A stretch of 51,275 bases of DNA from Actinomycetota bacterium. Lineage in GTDB: Bacteria > Bacillota > Desulfotomaculia > Desulfotomaculales > Desulfocucumaceae. The first letter of the stretch is position 1. Every line of letters starts with the position of its first letter. A model generated the notes under the pieces. It did not search any database and was not told where the DNA came from. It saw nothing but the letters and a program-made list of their open reading frames with translations. The position numbers and the translations under genes were made by a program. Below, in pieces: positions 24,471 through 32,998 of the stretch. The stretch lies in assembly GCA_023475565.1 (NCBI GenBank), contig JAMCVT010000110.1:1-51275 (forward strand). The letters are read 5' to 3'.

Positions 24471-25605
24471 ACTCAATAAAGTTTTTCAGCCTCTCTTTCT
24501 GGGCTGCTATCTGCATCATCTGTTCCTTCGTATTTTTGGGGGGAATGTGGATGGTTTTTCTGCGTATAAACCCTATGGATTCCTTTTTACACCCGGCCAG
24601 GCAGACACCACAGCCAATGCAAAGGTCTTCCTTCACAAAGGCCCGCCTGCTTTTCTTATCCCCGGGAACAGTCTCAATAATTTCAATAGCCCCGATATGA
24701 CACCTTTGGGCGCATATGCCGCAGCCTGCACATTTTTCATGATCCGCCAGGGGGATGAAATTGCCGGGGTGCACTGACATTATCCCGGACTCGTTAATGG
24801 ATCTGAGCACTCCACAGCAGCACCCGCAGCAGTGGCAGATAAAGGCCGGGTTATTCCGGACGTTGTCGCCTATGTGGACCAGACCAAGGCTTTCTGTCTT
24901 CTCCAGTACCCTGAGCAGTTCATCTACTGCGGCCGGGCGGGCAAAGCCCCTCCTGATAAGAAATTCGGAAGCCTTTCCCAGGCTGGTGCAGACATCCTCC
25001 ACGGGATTGTCACAGGCTTTTCCCATATGTCTGGCCTGGTGGCGGCAGTAGCACATGGAAAGGGAGCCCCCACCGGAGTCCCTGATCATTTGCGATGCCC
25101 TTTCATAGGTTAATACCTCAGACTGAACCTCCGGGGGAATGTGATCTTCATAGGGAAGTACATTAAACATTTTTGTTTCGGCCCCGAAGAATTCTTCCGC
25201 CACTCCCTTTTCATGGTGATAATCATTGAACAGCCTGGCCAGGTCAGCCATGGGCAGGCGGTCGGTAACCCTCATGAAGGTATACTCAAACCAGCCCACC
25301 ACCAGGGGCGATAGGTGGTAGAGTGTCTCTCCCTTTCTCGGGAAGTCGGCCACCAGGCCCTTTTGGGCCATTTTTTCCAGGTGAACCTTAAGCTCTTCAA
25401 TGCTAAATCCTGTTTTTTCTGAAATTTTACCGATGGTGGCCGGGCGCATGGGAAATTTGCTGCCGATGGCGGCCTCCGGCTCCCCGTACAAAATGTAAAG
25501 TATCTTCATAAGAGTTTCGTTTACAACCGCCCCCACAGGGTTTTTCCCCAGTCTCTCGGCCAGCGCCCTGTATACCTCATCCTTGGCCATGGTCAGATGA
25601 CCCAT
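24469..25605 (-). CDS. Iron-sulfur protein with N-terminal winged-helix-like region
   Basis: 378 residues. Residues ~20-110 look like a winged helix (IGKISEKTGFSIEELKVHL, MAQKGLVADF). A central region contains Cys clusters (SMCYCRHQARH, then FICHCCGCCCG), and the C-terminus carries two 4Fe-4S ferredoxin motifs (CAGCGICAQRC and CIGCGVCLAGC). This type of polyferredoxin-like protein is common in sulfate reducers and acetogens with oxidoreductases; its electron partner is unknown. The ATG start has AAGGT 8 bases upstream. Its promoter region carries a 20-bp motif also found before the OYE oxidoreductase gene at 30.8 kb, so both may share a regulator. Confidence 0.85.
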   Translation of the reverse strand: MGHLTMAKDEVYRALAERLGKNPVGAVVNETLMKILYILYGEPEAAIGSKFPMRPATIGKISEKTGFSIEELKVHLEKMAQKGLVADFPRKGETLYHLSPLVVGWFEYTFMRVTDRLPMADLARLFNDYHHEKGVAEEFFGAETKMFNVLPYEDHIPPEVQSEVLTYERASQMIRDSGGGSLSMCYCRHQARHMGKACDNPVEDVCTSLGKASEFLIRRGFARPAAVDELLRVLEKTESLGLVHIGDNVRNNPAFICHCCGCCCGVLRSINESGIMSVHPGNFIPLADHEKCAGCGICAQRCHIGAIEIIETVPGDKKSRRAFVKEDLCIGCGVCLAGCKKESIGFIRRKTIHIPPKNTKEQMMQIAAQKERLKNFIE

Positions 25606-25625
25606 AACTGATTACCTTCTTTCTA

Positions 25626-25645
25626 TGTACACTGTTATATATAAT
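25626..25645 (-). promoter_or_regulatory. Shared operator-like motif, copy A
   Basis: On the plus strand TGTACA-CT-GTTATATATAAT. It is identical at 18 of 20 positions to the motif at 30858-30877. It lies just downstream of a likely promoter on the minus strand (TTGTCA, 16 bases, TATAAT), where a repressor would bind over the start site. Confidence 0.6.
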
Positions 25646-25785
25646 TATAAGAGTATAGCGGCGGTTGACAAGATATTTTACAACAGTTTTTTAAAAAAAT
25701 TTACACCCCCTGAAGCTGCCTTCCTTTTCTGCAGAAAAGCCCACACACCCGATATATTTCGTTATAACCGGCCAATAAACAGGCG

Positions 25786-25824
25786 GTAGAAAAAAGACAG
25801 CCATGCCGGCTGTCTTTTTTCTAC
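25786..25824. terminator. Terminator after glnB
   Basis: A perfect 17-bp stem (GTAGAAAAAAGACAGCC) with a 5-base loop includes A6/T6 runs on both sides, so it is bidirectional. It lies 14 bases after the glnB stop. Confidence 0.9.
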
Positions 25825-25837
25825 CTGAAATTACTCT

Positions 25838-26176
25838 TTATATGGCAGAATCGCCTGTTTCCCCCGTTCTTATTCTGACGGCATTGTCTACGGTGCTGAC
25901 AAATATCTTGCCGTCCCCTATCTGGCCGGTCATGGCCGATTTTCTAATCAGGCCTATCACATCTTCCATCAGGCTGTCCTTTACAACAACCTCAATTTTA
26001 ACCTTGGGAAGAAGGTTTATAGTAAGCTCGGTGCCCCTGTATACCTCCCTGCGGCCCTTTTGGAGCCCGCATCCCATCACCTGCATAACCGTCATACCAT
26101 GCACCCCGCACTGATTCAGGGCTTCTTTTACTTCTTCCAGCTTTCCGGGCCGGAGAATGCATTCAATTTTTTTCAT
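25838..26176 (-). CDS. glnB: PII nitrogen regulatory protein (GlnB/GlnK)
   Basis: 112 residues aligning end to end with PII: MKKIECILRPGKLEEVKEAL, T-loop, GQIGDGKIFV and VRIRTGETGDSAI. PII senses 2-oxoglutarate and ATP/ADP and typically plugs AmtB through the T-loop when nitrogen is ample. The T-loop reads VYRGTELTINLLP: Tyr46 is kept but the uridylylation residue Tyr51 is Leu, so classic GlnD control is not expected. ATG 26176 is chosen; TTG/GTG codons just upstream are alternatives. It begins 15 bases after amtB and clearly shares its operon. Confidence 0.95.
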   Translation of the reverse strand: MKKIECILRPGKLEEVKEALNQCGVHGMTVMQVMGCGLQKGRREVYRGTELTINLLPKVKIEVVVKDSLMEDVIGLIRKSAMTGQIGDGKIFVSTVDNAVRIRTGETGDSAI

Positions 26177-26191
26177 ATTCACCAATCCCTT

Positions 26192-27592
26192 CTATTTCAA
26201 GCTAATACCCGGTTTCATAACTGAACTGGCCGGAACAGCTGCGGGTGAATAATCACCTCTTAAAAGCGAGCCGCTCATTATATCCGGATAGGCGTCCTCC
26301 CCGTGCAGGGAAAGGTCCAGGCCCAGATCCTCCTCCTCGGGGGTGGCCCTTAGGGCGGTAACCACTCCCACCAGCTTTAGTATGACAAAGGTGGCTATTC
26401 CCGCAAAGGCAACGGTGGCCAGCACTCCTATGGCCTGGGTGCCCAACTGGGCGGCGTTGCCGTACAGGAGCCCGTCGGCCCCGGCCCCGTTAACCGTTTT
26501 GGTGGCGAATATACCGGTGGCCAGGGCGCCCCACATGCCGCCTATTCCGTGTACGCCAAAGGCGTCCAGAGAATCGTCGTAGCCAAGCTTTCTCTTCACT
26601 ACGCTCACCGCCAGGTAGCAGATTGCACCGGCCACCAGGCCTATGGCGAGGGAGGACATGGGTGTTACAAAGCCTGCCGCCGGGGTTATGGCCACCAGGC
26701 CGGCTACTGCTCCGCTGGCGGCGCCTAGCACGGTGGGCCTGCCGTGATGCACCCACTCGGCGAATACCCAGGACAGTGCCGCCATGGCCGCCGAGGTGTT
26801 GGTCACTACGAAGGCGCTGGCCGCCAGCCCGTTGGCCGCCAGGGCGCTGCCGGCGTTAAACCCGAACCAGCCGAACCACAAAAGGGCGGCCCCCAGTACT
26901 GTGAAGGGGAGTTGGTGCGGTATCATGGCTTCGGTGCCGTACCCTTTGCGTCTGCCCAGCACTAGGGCGGCCACGAGGCCGGATACTCCGGAGCTTATGT
27001 GCACTACGGTGCCCCCGGCAAAGTCCAGGGCGCCCATGTTTCTTAGCCAGCCATCCACTCCCCAGACCCAGTGGGCCAGGGGGTCGTATACAAAGGTGGA
27101 CCACAGCAGTATGAATCCCAAAAAGGCCGGAAAGCGCATCCTCTCTGCTATTGACCCTGTTATCAGGGCTGCCGTTATGATGGCGAACATCAGCTGGAAG
27201 GCCATGAATAGCAGGTGCGGTATGGTGGCCGAGTAGTCGGCGTTGGCCTCCTGGCCCACTCCGTTTAGCCCCAGCCAGCTAAACGCGCCCACCAGGTGAC
27301 TCTGGTCCGGGCCGAAGGCCAGTGAGTAGCCGAACAGCACCCACTGCACTGAGATTAGGCATATTACTATGAAGCTCTGCATTATGGTGCTTAGTACATT
27401 CTTCTTCCTTACCATCCCCCCGTAAAACAGGGCCAGGCCCGGTGTCATCAGCATTACCAGCGCGGTGGATATCAGTATGAAGGTGGTGTCCCCGCTGTCT
27501 ATTCCCCCGCCGTCACTGGCCCAGGCCAGGCCGGGTATGCTGACAAACATCATTAAAAACAATAGTTTCAGTTTTAATGCAAAACGCGACAT
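26192..27592 (-). CDS. amtB: Ammonium transporter
   Basis: 466 residues. A signal peptide ([16 protein letters not shown]) is followed by about eleven transmembrane helices with the Amt signatures: [23 protein letters not shown] (the first pore His region), [10 protein letters not shown] and the second pore His in [13 protein letters not shown]. It conducts ammonium as NH3/NH4+. It is followed by glnB, the standard pair. The ATG has AAGGGGGAA upstream. Its ~165-nt leader contains a terminator-like hairpin, suggesting control by attenuation. Confidence 0.97.
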   Translation of the reverse strand: MSRFALKLKLLFLMMFVSIPGLAWASDGGGIDSGDTTFILISTALVMLMTPGLALFYGGMVRKKNVLSTIMQSFIVICLISVQWVLFGYSLAFGPDQSHLVGAFSWLGLNGVGQEANADYSATIPHLLFMAFQLMFAIITAALITGSIAERMRFPAFLGFILLWSTFVYDPLAHWVWGVDGWLRNMGALDFAGGTVVHISSGVSGLVAALVLGRRKGYGTEAMIPHQLPFTVLGAALLWFGWFGFNAGSALAANGLAASAFVVTNTSAAMAALSWVFAEWVHHGRPTVLGAASGAVAGLVAITPAAGFVTPMSSLAIGLVAGAICYLAVSVVKRKLGYDDSLDAFGVHGIGGMWGALATGIFATKTVNGAGADGLLYGNAAQLGTQAIGVLATVAFAGIATFVILKLVGVVTALRATPEEEDLGLDLSLHGEDAYPDIMSGSLLRGDYSPAAVPASSVMKPGISLK

Positions 27593-27690
27593 ATAAATTC
27601 CCCCTTGGCATTAGTGTAGTTTTTTATTTTCCACCACATCCCTCAAAAACCGGCGCCTGGTTCAAAAGAAATGCAGCAGCTTACAAATGA

Positions 27691-27736
27691 CCCTATAAAA
27701 AGGAAGAGGCGCTATTAGAACATTAATAGCACCCTC
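27691..27736 (-). promoter_or_regulatory. Terminator-like hairpin in the amtB leader
   Basis: On the minus strand GCTATTA-ATGTTC-TAATAGC extends by GAGG/CCTC and is followed by TTCCTTTTTAT. A TATAAT-like -10 (27757-27762) lies just upstream and the amtB start about 100 bases downstream. This fits an attenuator read through under nitrogen limitation; the antiterminating factor is unknown. Confidence 0.55.
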
Positions 27737-27823
27737 GCCAGACAATACATCATCGTATTATACATTTTCCTATTTAAACACATTATCTGAGAATACCAGT
27801 ATATAAAATTCAAATGAATAGAA

Positions 27824-27859
27824 AAGCCCGGCACCGTACTAACGTATGATGCCGGGCTT
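27824..27859 (-). terminator. Terminator-like hairpin after the padR gene
   Basis: AAGCCCGGCA pairs with TGCCGGGCTT around a 16-base loop; on the minus strand it is followed by TTCTATTC. It lies about 130 bases after the PadR stop, in otherwise featureless AT-rich sequence. Confidence 0.6.
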
Positions 27860-27986
27860 CAATGCCCTTATAACTCAACAATGAGTATTATTTATTTCTA
27901 ATAACAGTAATATAATATATTTTCTTTAATAGATCAAGTACTTTTTTATAGTTTTGCCAATTAAACTTATTTTTACTGACAACCCT

Positions 27987-28562
27987 CTATCCCGGTGATT
28001 TTTTAAGTGGATCATCACCGGACTTTATTTTTTCAAGGGCCCTCTCTATCCATTCCAGGTTTGCCCTGAGCAGTTGAACTCCCAGGTCCAGGGTAAGCTC
28101 CCAGTACAGCCTGTCCTCTGGACCGCCGGCCTTTTTGGAAAAGTCCTCGATTACCCGGTAAAGGGACTGGAAATGATTCAGCCTGGACTCTGTTTCTTTC
28201 CTGTACTTGGTCATCTGAAAAAGTATTTCATCCCGGCCAATTCTGCCGCCGAAGTACAGCCGGAGGAGAAACTCGTCATTATAGCTCATGACCAGCTTTT
28301 GCGGAAAGGATACCAGCCAGGACTGCAGGTTTTCCTCACCCCGGGAAGTTATCTGGTAGACTTTTCTGTCCGGCCTTCCCTCCCGCTGCTGGACTTCCGA
28401 CGCCACCAGCCCATTTTCCTCCATTCTGGACAGCTCACGGTAAATCTGACTGAGGTGGGCGTGCCAGAAGTGGCTTATGGAATTGTCAAAAACCTCCTTG
28501 AGGCTGTACCCTGTCATCGGGCGGTAGCTTAAAAGCCCCAGAATTGCATACGATAATGACAT
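27987..28562 (-). CDS. PadR-family transcriptional regulator (with C-terminal helical domain)
   Basis: 191 residues. The N-terminal winged helix is typical (LSYAILGLLSYRPMTGYSLK, then HLSQIYRELSRMEENGLVAS and the wing REGRPDRKVYQIT). A Vir-act-alpha-C-like helical region follows for dimerisation. PadR proteins repress genes for stress, detoxification or transport and respond to small aromatic or other ligands. The neighbouring OYE oxidoreductase is a plausible target, but the two are separated by a MITE-like element, so this is inference. GGTGA precedes the ATG. Confidence 0.9.
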   Translation of the reverse strand: MSLSYAILGLLSYRPMTGYSLKEVFDNSISHFWHAHLSQIYRELSRMEENGLVASEVQQREGRPDRKVYQITSRGEENLQSWLVSFPQKLVMSYNDEFLLRLYFGGRIGRDEILFQMTKYRKETESRLNHFQSLYRVIEDFSKKAGGPEDRLYWELTLDLGVQLLRANLEWIERALEKIKSGDDPLKKSPG

Positions 28563-28583
28563 ACCATCACCAACACTTTTTAC

Positions 28584-28825
28584 GCTTATTCTGAAATTCT
28601 ATGCGGTCGGAATCCAGAATTCTTAAAGTCAGGAGCCAGAATGGTGTAGGTAGTCCCTATAAGTAAATAAGACCGATTAGCTGGCTTATAAGTCTCAGTG
28701 TCCTCTGTGGCTTAATAAGGACCAGAATTTACATCCTCCTTGGTGGCCGTTTAAGGCGGCCCAAACCATTCTGAATTCTGAATTCTGGATTCTGTATTCC
28801 GACCATTAAGAATGTCAGAATAAGC
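28584..28825. mobile_element. MITE-like element with inverted ends (242 bp)
   Basis: The ends GCTTATTCTGA and TCAGAATAAGC are perfect 11-bp inverted repeats, and similarity continues inward for about 45 bp (GGTCGGAATCCAGAAT and its counterpart), with a second related tract near CCAGAATGGT. It contains no ORF. One end lies 5 bases from the OYE stop codon. A solo half-copy is at 5455-5525. It looks like a non-autonomous inverted-repeat element; no transposase is in the window and no clear target duplication was seen. Confidence 0.6.
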
Positions 28826-28830
28826 TTTTT

Positions 28831-30825
28831 TTATATTTTTGCAGCCAGATCAAACCCCTCACGGATGGCCTCGGTAATCTTTCTGGGACTTGAGGCATCG
28901 CCGATGATATGGATTTGAGAAACTTTACCCTGCAGGTCACCGGCCAGCCCGTTCACAGGCCTGGCACCCACGGCCAGCACCACACTGTCGGCGTGGATAA
29001 GGGTTTGCTGCCCTTCCCTGCCGATTAAAACTCCCTGGTCATTGACTTCCTTCACCCCGGCCTGGTCTATAATGTTAATCCCCAGCCTTTTTATATTCTT
29101 CATAACCACCCACCTGGTGCTTATGCCTATGTCCCTGCCTATACCCTTCAGCAGTTCCACCACGGTGACATTTTTTGTACCGCGGTTGAGAAGGCCTACC
29201 AGAGTTTCATAGGACTCGGCCTCGTTCTCCATAAGGAATTTAAGATTTTCCGCACTTAAGGTGCCTATTTCAGCAATGGCTATAGCTGTTTCGCAGCCCA
29301 CTGCGCCGCCCCCCACCACCACCACGTCCTTACCCAGGACAGCGGTGCCGTCCAGCACCTCAAGGGCAGAAAACACCTTTTCAGGGGCCCTGACCGGAAA
29401 GGGTGCCCCGGCCGGAGCAGATCCGGTGGCCACCACCACCACATCGGCACCCTGCCTGACAACACTCCCGGCAGTGGCCTCCCTGTTAAGCTCCACCTTG
29501 ACACCTTTTTCGGCCAGCTCATGTTCATAATAATAAACAAGGCTCATAAACTCCTGTTTTCCGGGAGGCGCCGCCGCGTAGTGAATCTGGCCGCCCAGGC
29601 GCCCGCTTTTCTCCCAAAGGGTCACATCATGCCCCCTGGAGGCCGCCGTAAGAGCCGCCTCCATTCCGGCCGGCCCCCCGCCTATGACCAGCACTTTCCT
29701 GGCAGCGGCCGCCGGCTCCACAGTTATTTCGTACTCCCTGCCGGCCAGCGGGTTAACCGCGCAGTGAACATCCCGGGCGGAAAAAACCATGTCCATGCAG
29801 CCCTGGTTGCACGCCAGGCATTTTCTAATGGACTTGAATTTCCCGCTTTCAGCCTTGTTAACAAACTCGGGGTCGGCAATCATCGGGCGGCCAATGTTAA
29901 CCATGTCGGCCTGGCCGCTCATCAGTATTCTTTCCGCCACCTCGGGGTCATTTATCCTGTTGCTGGCTATCACCGGAACGCTGACAGCTGCCTTGACTCC
30001 CCTGGCCAGGTAGGCAAATCCCCCCCGGGGAAGGTCACCGGTAATTTGGGGAACCCTGGTCTCGTGCCAGCCCCCGGTTACGTTAAAACAGTCTGCCCCC
30101 GCCTTTTCCAGCCCGGCGGCAAACAGGGCGGCCTCTTTGTTGGTATTGCTGCCGGGCATAAAGTCATTGCCCGACAGCCTTACCAGCACTGTAAAATCAC
30201 TGCCTGTTTTTTCCCTGACCTTTTTGACGACCTCGATCCCAAAGCGGCACCTGTTCTCCCATGACCCCCCGTACCCGTCAGTCCTGTGGTTGGTTATGGG
30301 AGAGAGAAACTGGCAGATGAGATAGCCTGCGCTGGCTATAATTTCTACAGCGTCAAACCCGGCCTTTTTGGCCCTCAGGGCTGCGTCACCAAAACTCTCA
30401 ATCACCATTTTAATATCTTCAGGGGTCATTTCCCTGGGCATTTCCCTGGTAAACTCTGAGGCTATGGGAGAGGGCGCTATGGACTGCTGCCCGGTTAAGA
30501 AGGAATGCGTGTACCTCCCGGCCTGGTACAGCTGGGCGGCAATTTTGGCCCCGGCGCCCTTAACGGCGCCGGTAAGCTTTTTCAGCCCTTCTATGTACTT
30601 ATCGTCATGCAGGCCAATCATCTTAGGCCCGATGCCGATCATATCGATAGTGCAGCCCCCGACTATAATCAGCCCGGCGCCGCCCCTGGCCCTTGTCTCG
30701 TAATACTTGACCAGCCTGTCGTTGACAAAGCCGTCCGGGGTGAAATTGTGGTGTATGGCCGGCATTGAAATACGATTTTTCAAATCCATGTTGCCGATTC
30801 TAATAGGTTCAAAGAGTAGTTTCAA
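28831..30825 (-). CDS. Old-yellow-enzyme family oxidoreductase (FMN/Fe-S/FAD)
   Basis: 664 residues with the three-part layout of 2,4-dienoyl-CoA reductase/BaiCD-type enzymes. An N-terminal FMN barrel of the OYE family (~1-330, with HDDKYIEGL and NRINDPEVAE) is followed by a 4Fe-4S site CLACNQGC...CAVNP (~340-360) and an FAD/NAD(P) domain with VLVIGGGPAGMEAAL and a second Rossmann VVVVGGGAVGCE. It reduces activated C=C bonds using NAD(P)H; the substrate is not determinable. The TTG start has AAGGAGG 7 bases upstream. The promoter overlaps the shared 20-bp motif. Confidence 0.93.
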   Translation of the reverse strand: MKLLFEPIRIGNMDLKNRISMPAIHHNFTPDGFVNDRLVKYYETRARGGAGLIIVGGCTIDMIGIGPKMIGLHDDKYIEGLKKLTGAVKGAGAKIAAQLYQAGRYTHSFLTGQQSIAPSPIASEFTREMPREMTPEDIKMVIESFGDAALRAKKAGFDAVEIIASAGYLICQFLSPITNHRTDGYGGSWENRCRFGIEVVKKVREKTGSDFTVLVRLSGNDFMPGSNTNKEAALFAAGLEKAGADCFNVTGGWHETRVPQITGDLPRGGFAYLARGVKAAVSVPVIASNRINDPEVAERILMSGQADMVNIGRPMIADPEFVNKAESGKFKSIRKCLACNQGCMDMVFSARDVHCAVNPLAGREYEITVEPAAAARKVLVIGGGPAGMEAALTAASRGHDVTLWEKSGRLGGQIHYAAAPPGKQEFMSLVYYYEHELAEKGVKVELNREATAGSVVRQGADVVVVATGSAPAGAPFPVRAPEKVFSALEVLDGTAVLGKDVVVVGGGAVGCETAIAIAEIGTLSAENLKFLMENEAESYETLVGLLNRGTKNVTVVELLKGIGRDIGISTRWVVMKNIKRLGINIIDQAGVKEVNDQGVLIGREGQQTLIHADSVVLAVGARPVNGLAGDLQGKVSQIHIIGDASSPRKITEAIREGFDLAAKI

Positions 30826-30857
30826 AATATTACCTCCTTGTGGTCACGCTGCTGGTT

Positions 30858-30885
30858 TGTACATCGTTATATATAATGTTATACA
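30858..30885 (-). promoter_or_regulatory. Shared operator-like motif, copy B
   Basis: On the plus strand TGTACA-TC-GTTATATATAAT (30858-30877), and the full 28-bp site ending TATACA is an imperfect dyad (11 of 14 positions). It is downstream of TTGACT on the minus strand and ~35 bases before the oxidoreductase start, so it overlaps the promoter. It matches copy A at 18 of 20 bases. Confidence 0.62.
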
Positions 30886-30956
30886 TATTAAATAATCAGT
30901 CAATACAGTTTTCCAAAAAATAATATAAAAACCGCCCTATTAGGTTCTAGAGAGAA

Positions 30957-31000
30957 AGGCGTCTGATAAACCCTTGAATTTCTTAGGTTCTCAGACGCCT
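30957..31000. repeat. Intergenic hairpin with AACCCTTGAATTTCTTAGGTT core
   Basis: AGGCGTCTGA pairs with TCAGACGCCT, enclosing AACC...GGTT. The core closely resembles a tract at 6600-6620. It lies upstream of the OYE promoter in a gene-free stretch (30826-31100) that otherwise shows nothing. Confidence 0.5.
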
Positions 31001-31100
31001 CTTTGTTTCAAAATGCAGTTTTTCAACAGCCCCTATTGGACGGCCGCCTTGCCGGTGGCGCAATATGTCTCCTCTGTGGGAAAATTACCGGAGCCGTAAT

Positions 31101-31295
31101 TTATTGTCCCCGCGAGCCGAATATAATACTACCTCCGGGAAACAGCTCGCCCCACTCCCCCTGATAGAATACTACTGTTGAGAAAAAGTGAACGGCACAC
31201 AGCGCGCAGAAGGTAAACGCCGCCAGAAACAGCAGGTCCCTGTACTCGTTTACCAGGTTGCAAATCGAATCGTACTTCAGCCCAACACCCCTCAC
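31101..31295 (-). CDS. Small single-helix membrane protein (64 aa), hypothetical
   Basis: GTG at 31295 is 6 bases after a GGGGGG tract and gives 64 residues: a polar start (GLKYDSICNLVNEYRD), one hydrophobic helix (LLFLAAFTFCALCAVHFF), then a Gly-rich tail. Codons end largely in G/C like surrounding genes. I do not recognise it. A plus-strand frame overlaps it but has no ribosome site. Confidence 0.5.
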   Translation of the reverse strand: MRGVGLKYDSICNLVNEYRDLLFLAAFTFCALCAVHFFSTVVFYQGEWGELFPGGSIIFGSRGQ

Positions 31296-31396
31296 GGGCA
31301 ACCCCCCTGTATCATTTACCATATATTACCACAATATGGCGGCCGGGGGGCTTTTTTTATTTCACTTTTTACCGGCACCAGGCATCAAAAATCTAT

Positions 31397-31425
31397 ATCC
31401 CGCGGCAAATTAAGACAGGCGGGAT
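31397..31425 (-). terminator. Terminator after the MFS gene
   Basis: ATCCCGC/GCGGGAT stem directly after the stop, followed on the minus strand by ATAGATTTTTG. Confidence 0.65.
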
Positions 31426-31426
31426 G

Positions 31427-32866
31427 TTATTCGGCAACATCCTCCTGCTTCCTTTTAAGCCTGTCTATCAGGTAGCCGTATTTATCTCCGTAACCTTCCA
31501 GAAAGCCTCCCTGGTCATTCAGGGGATAGTTTTTGATTATAAAAAAGCTTACCAGGTTGATTACCGCACAAACCGGGAAAATAAGATAAATGCCCAAGGG
31601 GCTGCCGGAGCTGTACCCATAGTGCGCAAACAGGGCGGCAGTAATGGGTATATTGGCCGAGTCAATAATGCGGAAGATCAGGCCGTGTGTTCCGATAAAA
31701 AGCGCTTCCTTCTTCTCACCGGACAGCTGGCAGTCAAGGAGAATGACATCCGCCAGCATGGGATTTTTTACAGTATTGGTGAACATAAAGACAAAGGCAT
31801 AAACGAAGGAAAACGCCAGTATTGCCGGATACACCGCCCGCTCCGGAAGAAAAGCCAGAAAAGCCATAATGAAAAAAAGAAGGGACCCCGCCAGAACGCT
31901 CCAGGCAAAGACATCTTTTTTACAGTACCTTTTGGCGAAAATGTTGGCCGCCGGAATACCCACAACCATCCCGGACAGGAAGAAAAGGCCCAGCACGGCA
32001 GAATCACCGGGATGCTTGCCGGCAACTTCGGTAAGCAGGTAAGGGGCAGCGGCGGTAAGTGTCACGAAGGAAAGCATCTGTATGCTGTTGGCCAGCGCGA
32101 ACACCAGAAATACCCTGTTTAAAAAGATACCGTACATACCTTTGAAAAAGCCCGTTCTTTTTCCGTTCAACTCTATTTTATCACGTATAATGACATCTCT
32201 TTTTTCGTTAATGGAAACCACCGGCCCCATGGCCAGGATAAACACCGTCAGCCCGAAAATAAGGGTGGTGTCCGCAAAACCCAGTTTTTCAAAGGCCAGC
32301 CCCTGGGTAAGATTAAAAAGCCCCACTATAACTCCCATAAAAAGTGCGATGCTGGTTATCTTTACCCTTTCATTGCTGTCTGCAGTAATTTCCGGCCCCA
32401 GGGCAAGCACCGGCTGGTACATGAAAAGGCTGGATATAGTTAACATAATAAAGAAAAAGGAAAAATAAAGGACATTAAGCTTGTCCACTCCGGTAACAAT
32501 GGGGGGTCTTGAGATGAGAATCAGGGAAAAAGCTGTCAGGACGGCTCCCCCGAATATAAAGGGAATCCTCCGGCCCCACGGAGTGCGGGTGTTGTCACTT
32601 ATATAGCCCACCACGGGATTTAAAGCTGCCTCAAGAATTCTGGCCAAGGTAGTTACGGTTGAAAAGGTGGCCAGTGTAACCAACTGCACCCCCCTGCCTT
32701 CGGGCGGGCAATAGCCATACATCACCCAGGCGGTCAGGGCAAATACCACCATGTACGATTCCCCGCCCATGCTGTACAGGATTATCTGCCAGTTCTTCAG
32801 ATTGCCTCTCAAGTGCTCCTTCTCTTCCCTTACAACAATTTTGTTTTTAATAAGACATTTTACCAA
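31427..32866 (-). CDS. MFS transporter of the GPH (glycoside-cation symporter) type
   Basis: 479 residues from the most upstream TTG, about 12 transmembrane helices. The loop-2/3 motif DNTRTPWGRRIPFIFGG is the GPH-family signature, and IPAANIFAKRYCKKD fits the loop 8/9 region. GPH proteins carry sugars or related compounds with Na+ or H+. Here the neighbours are an acyl-CoA dehydrogenase and CoA-transferase, so an organic acid is as likely as a sugar. The start is uncertain: TTG 32812 lies close to AAGGAG. A terminator separates it from the preceding acyl-CoA dehydrogenase gene. Confidence 0.85.
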   Translation of the reverse strand: MVKCLIKNKIVVREEKEHLRGNLKNWQIILYSMGGESYMVVFALTAWVMYGYCPPEGRGVQLVTLATFSTVTTLARILEAALNPVVGYISDNTRTPWGRRIPFIFGGAVLTAFSLILISRPPIVTGVDKLNVLYFSFFFIMLTISSLFMYQPVLALGPEITADSNERVKITSIALFMGVIVGLFNLTQGLAFEKLGFADTTLIFGLTVFILAMGPVVSINEKRDVIIRDKIELNGKRTGFFKGMYGIFLNRVFLVFALANSIQMLSFVTLTAAAPYLLTEVAGKHPGDSAVLGLFFLSGMVVGIPAANIFAKRYCKKDVFAWSVLAGSLLFFIMAFLAFLPERAVYPAILAFSFVYAFVFMFTNTVKNPMLADVILLDCQLSGEKKEALFIGTHGLIFRIIDSANIPITAALFAHYGYSSGSPLGIYLIFPVCAVINLVSFFIIKNYPLNDQGGFLEGYGDKYGYLIDRLKRKQEDVAE

Positions 32867-32942
32867 GTAATTCTAACATGAAATAATATTTTTCGTCCAT
32901 CGGGCCGGGCTTTAAAGAGTACATTAGTTTCCCGAAAAATAA

Positions 32943-32972
32943 GGCCGGCCCCGGGAAACATCGGGGCTGGCC
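32943..32972 (-). terminator. Terminator after the acyl-CoA dehydrogenase gene
   Basis: GGCC(A)GCCCCG pairs with CGGGGC(C)GGCC with one mismatch; on the minus strand it is followed by TTATTTTTC. It ends the CoA-transferase/dehydrogenase operon before the MFS gene. Confidence 0.75.
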
Positions 32973-32998
32973 GTTAAAATGCAACACAGGGGGAAATT

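Noticed and set aside
27740-27770. Second hexaloop hairpin (AATAC-GATGAT-GTATT) that would make the amtB leader an ANTAR target
   Set aside because: Its 5' arm overlaps the likely -10 element and would not be transcribed, and the loop lacks the A1 base.
31010-31150. Plus-strand frame with CLLCGK and YCP resembling a zinc ribbon
   Set aside because: No ribosome site, continues into low-complexity sequence, and overlaps a more plausible minus-strand small ORF.
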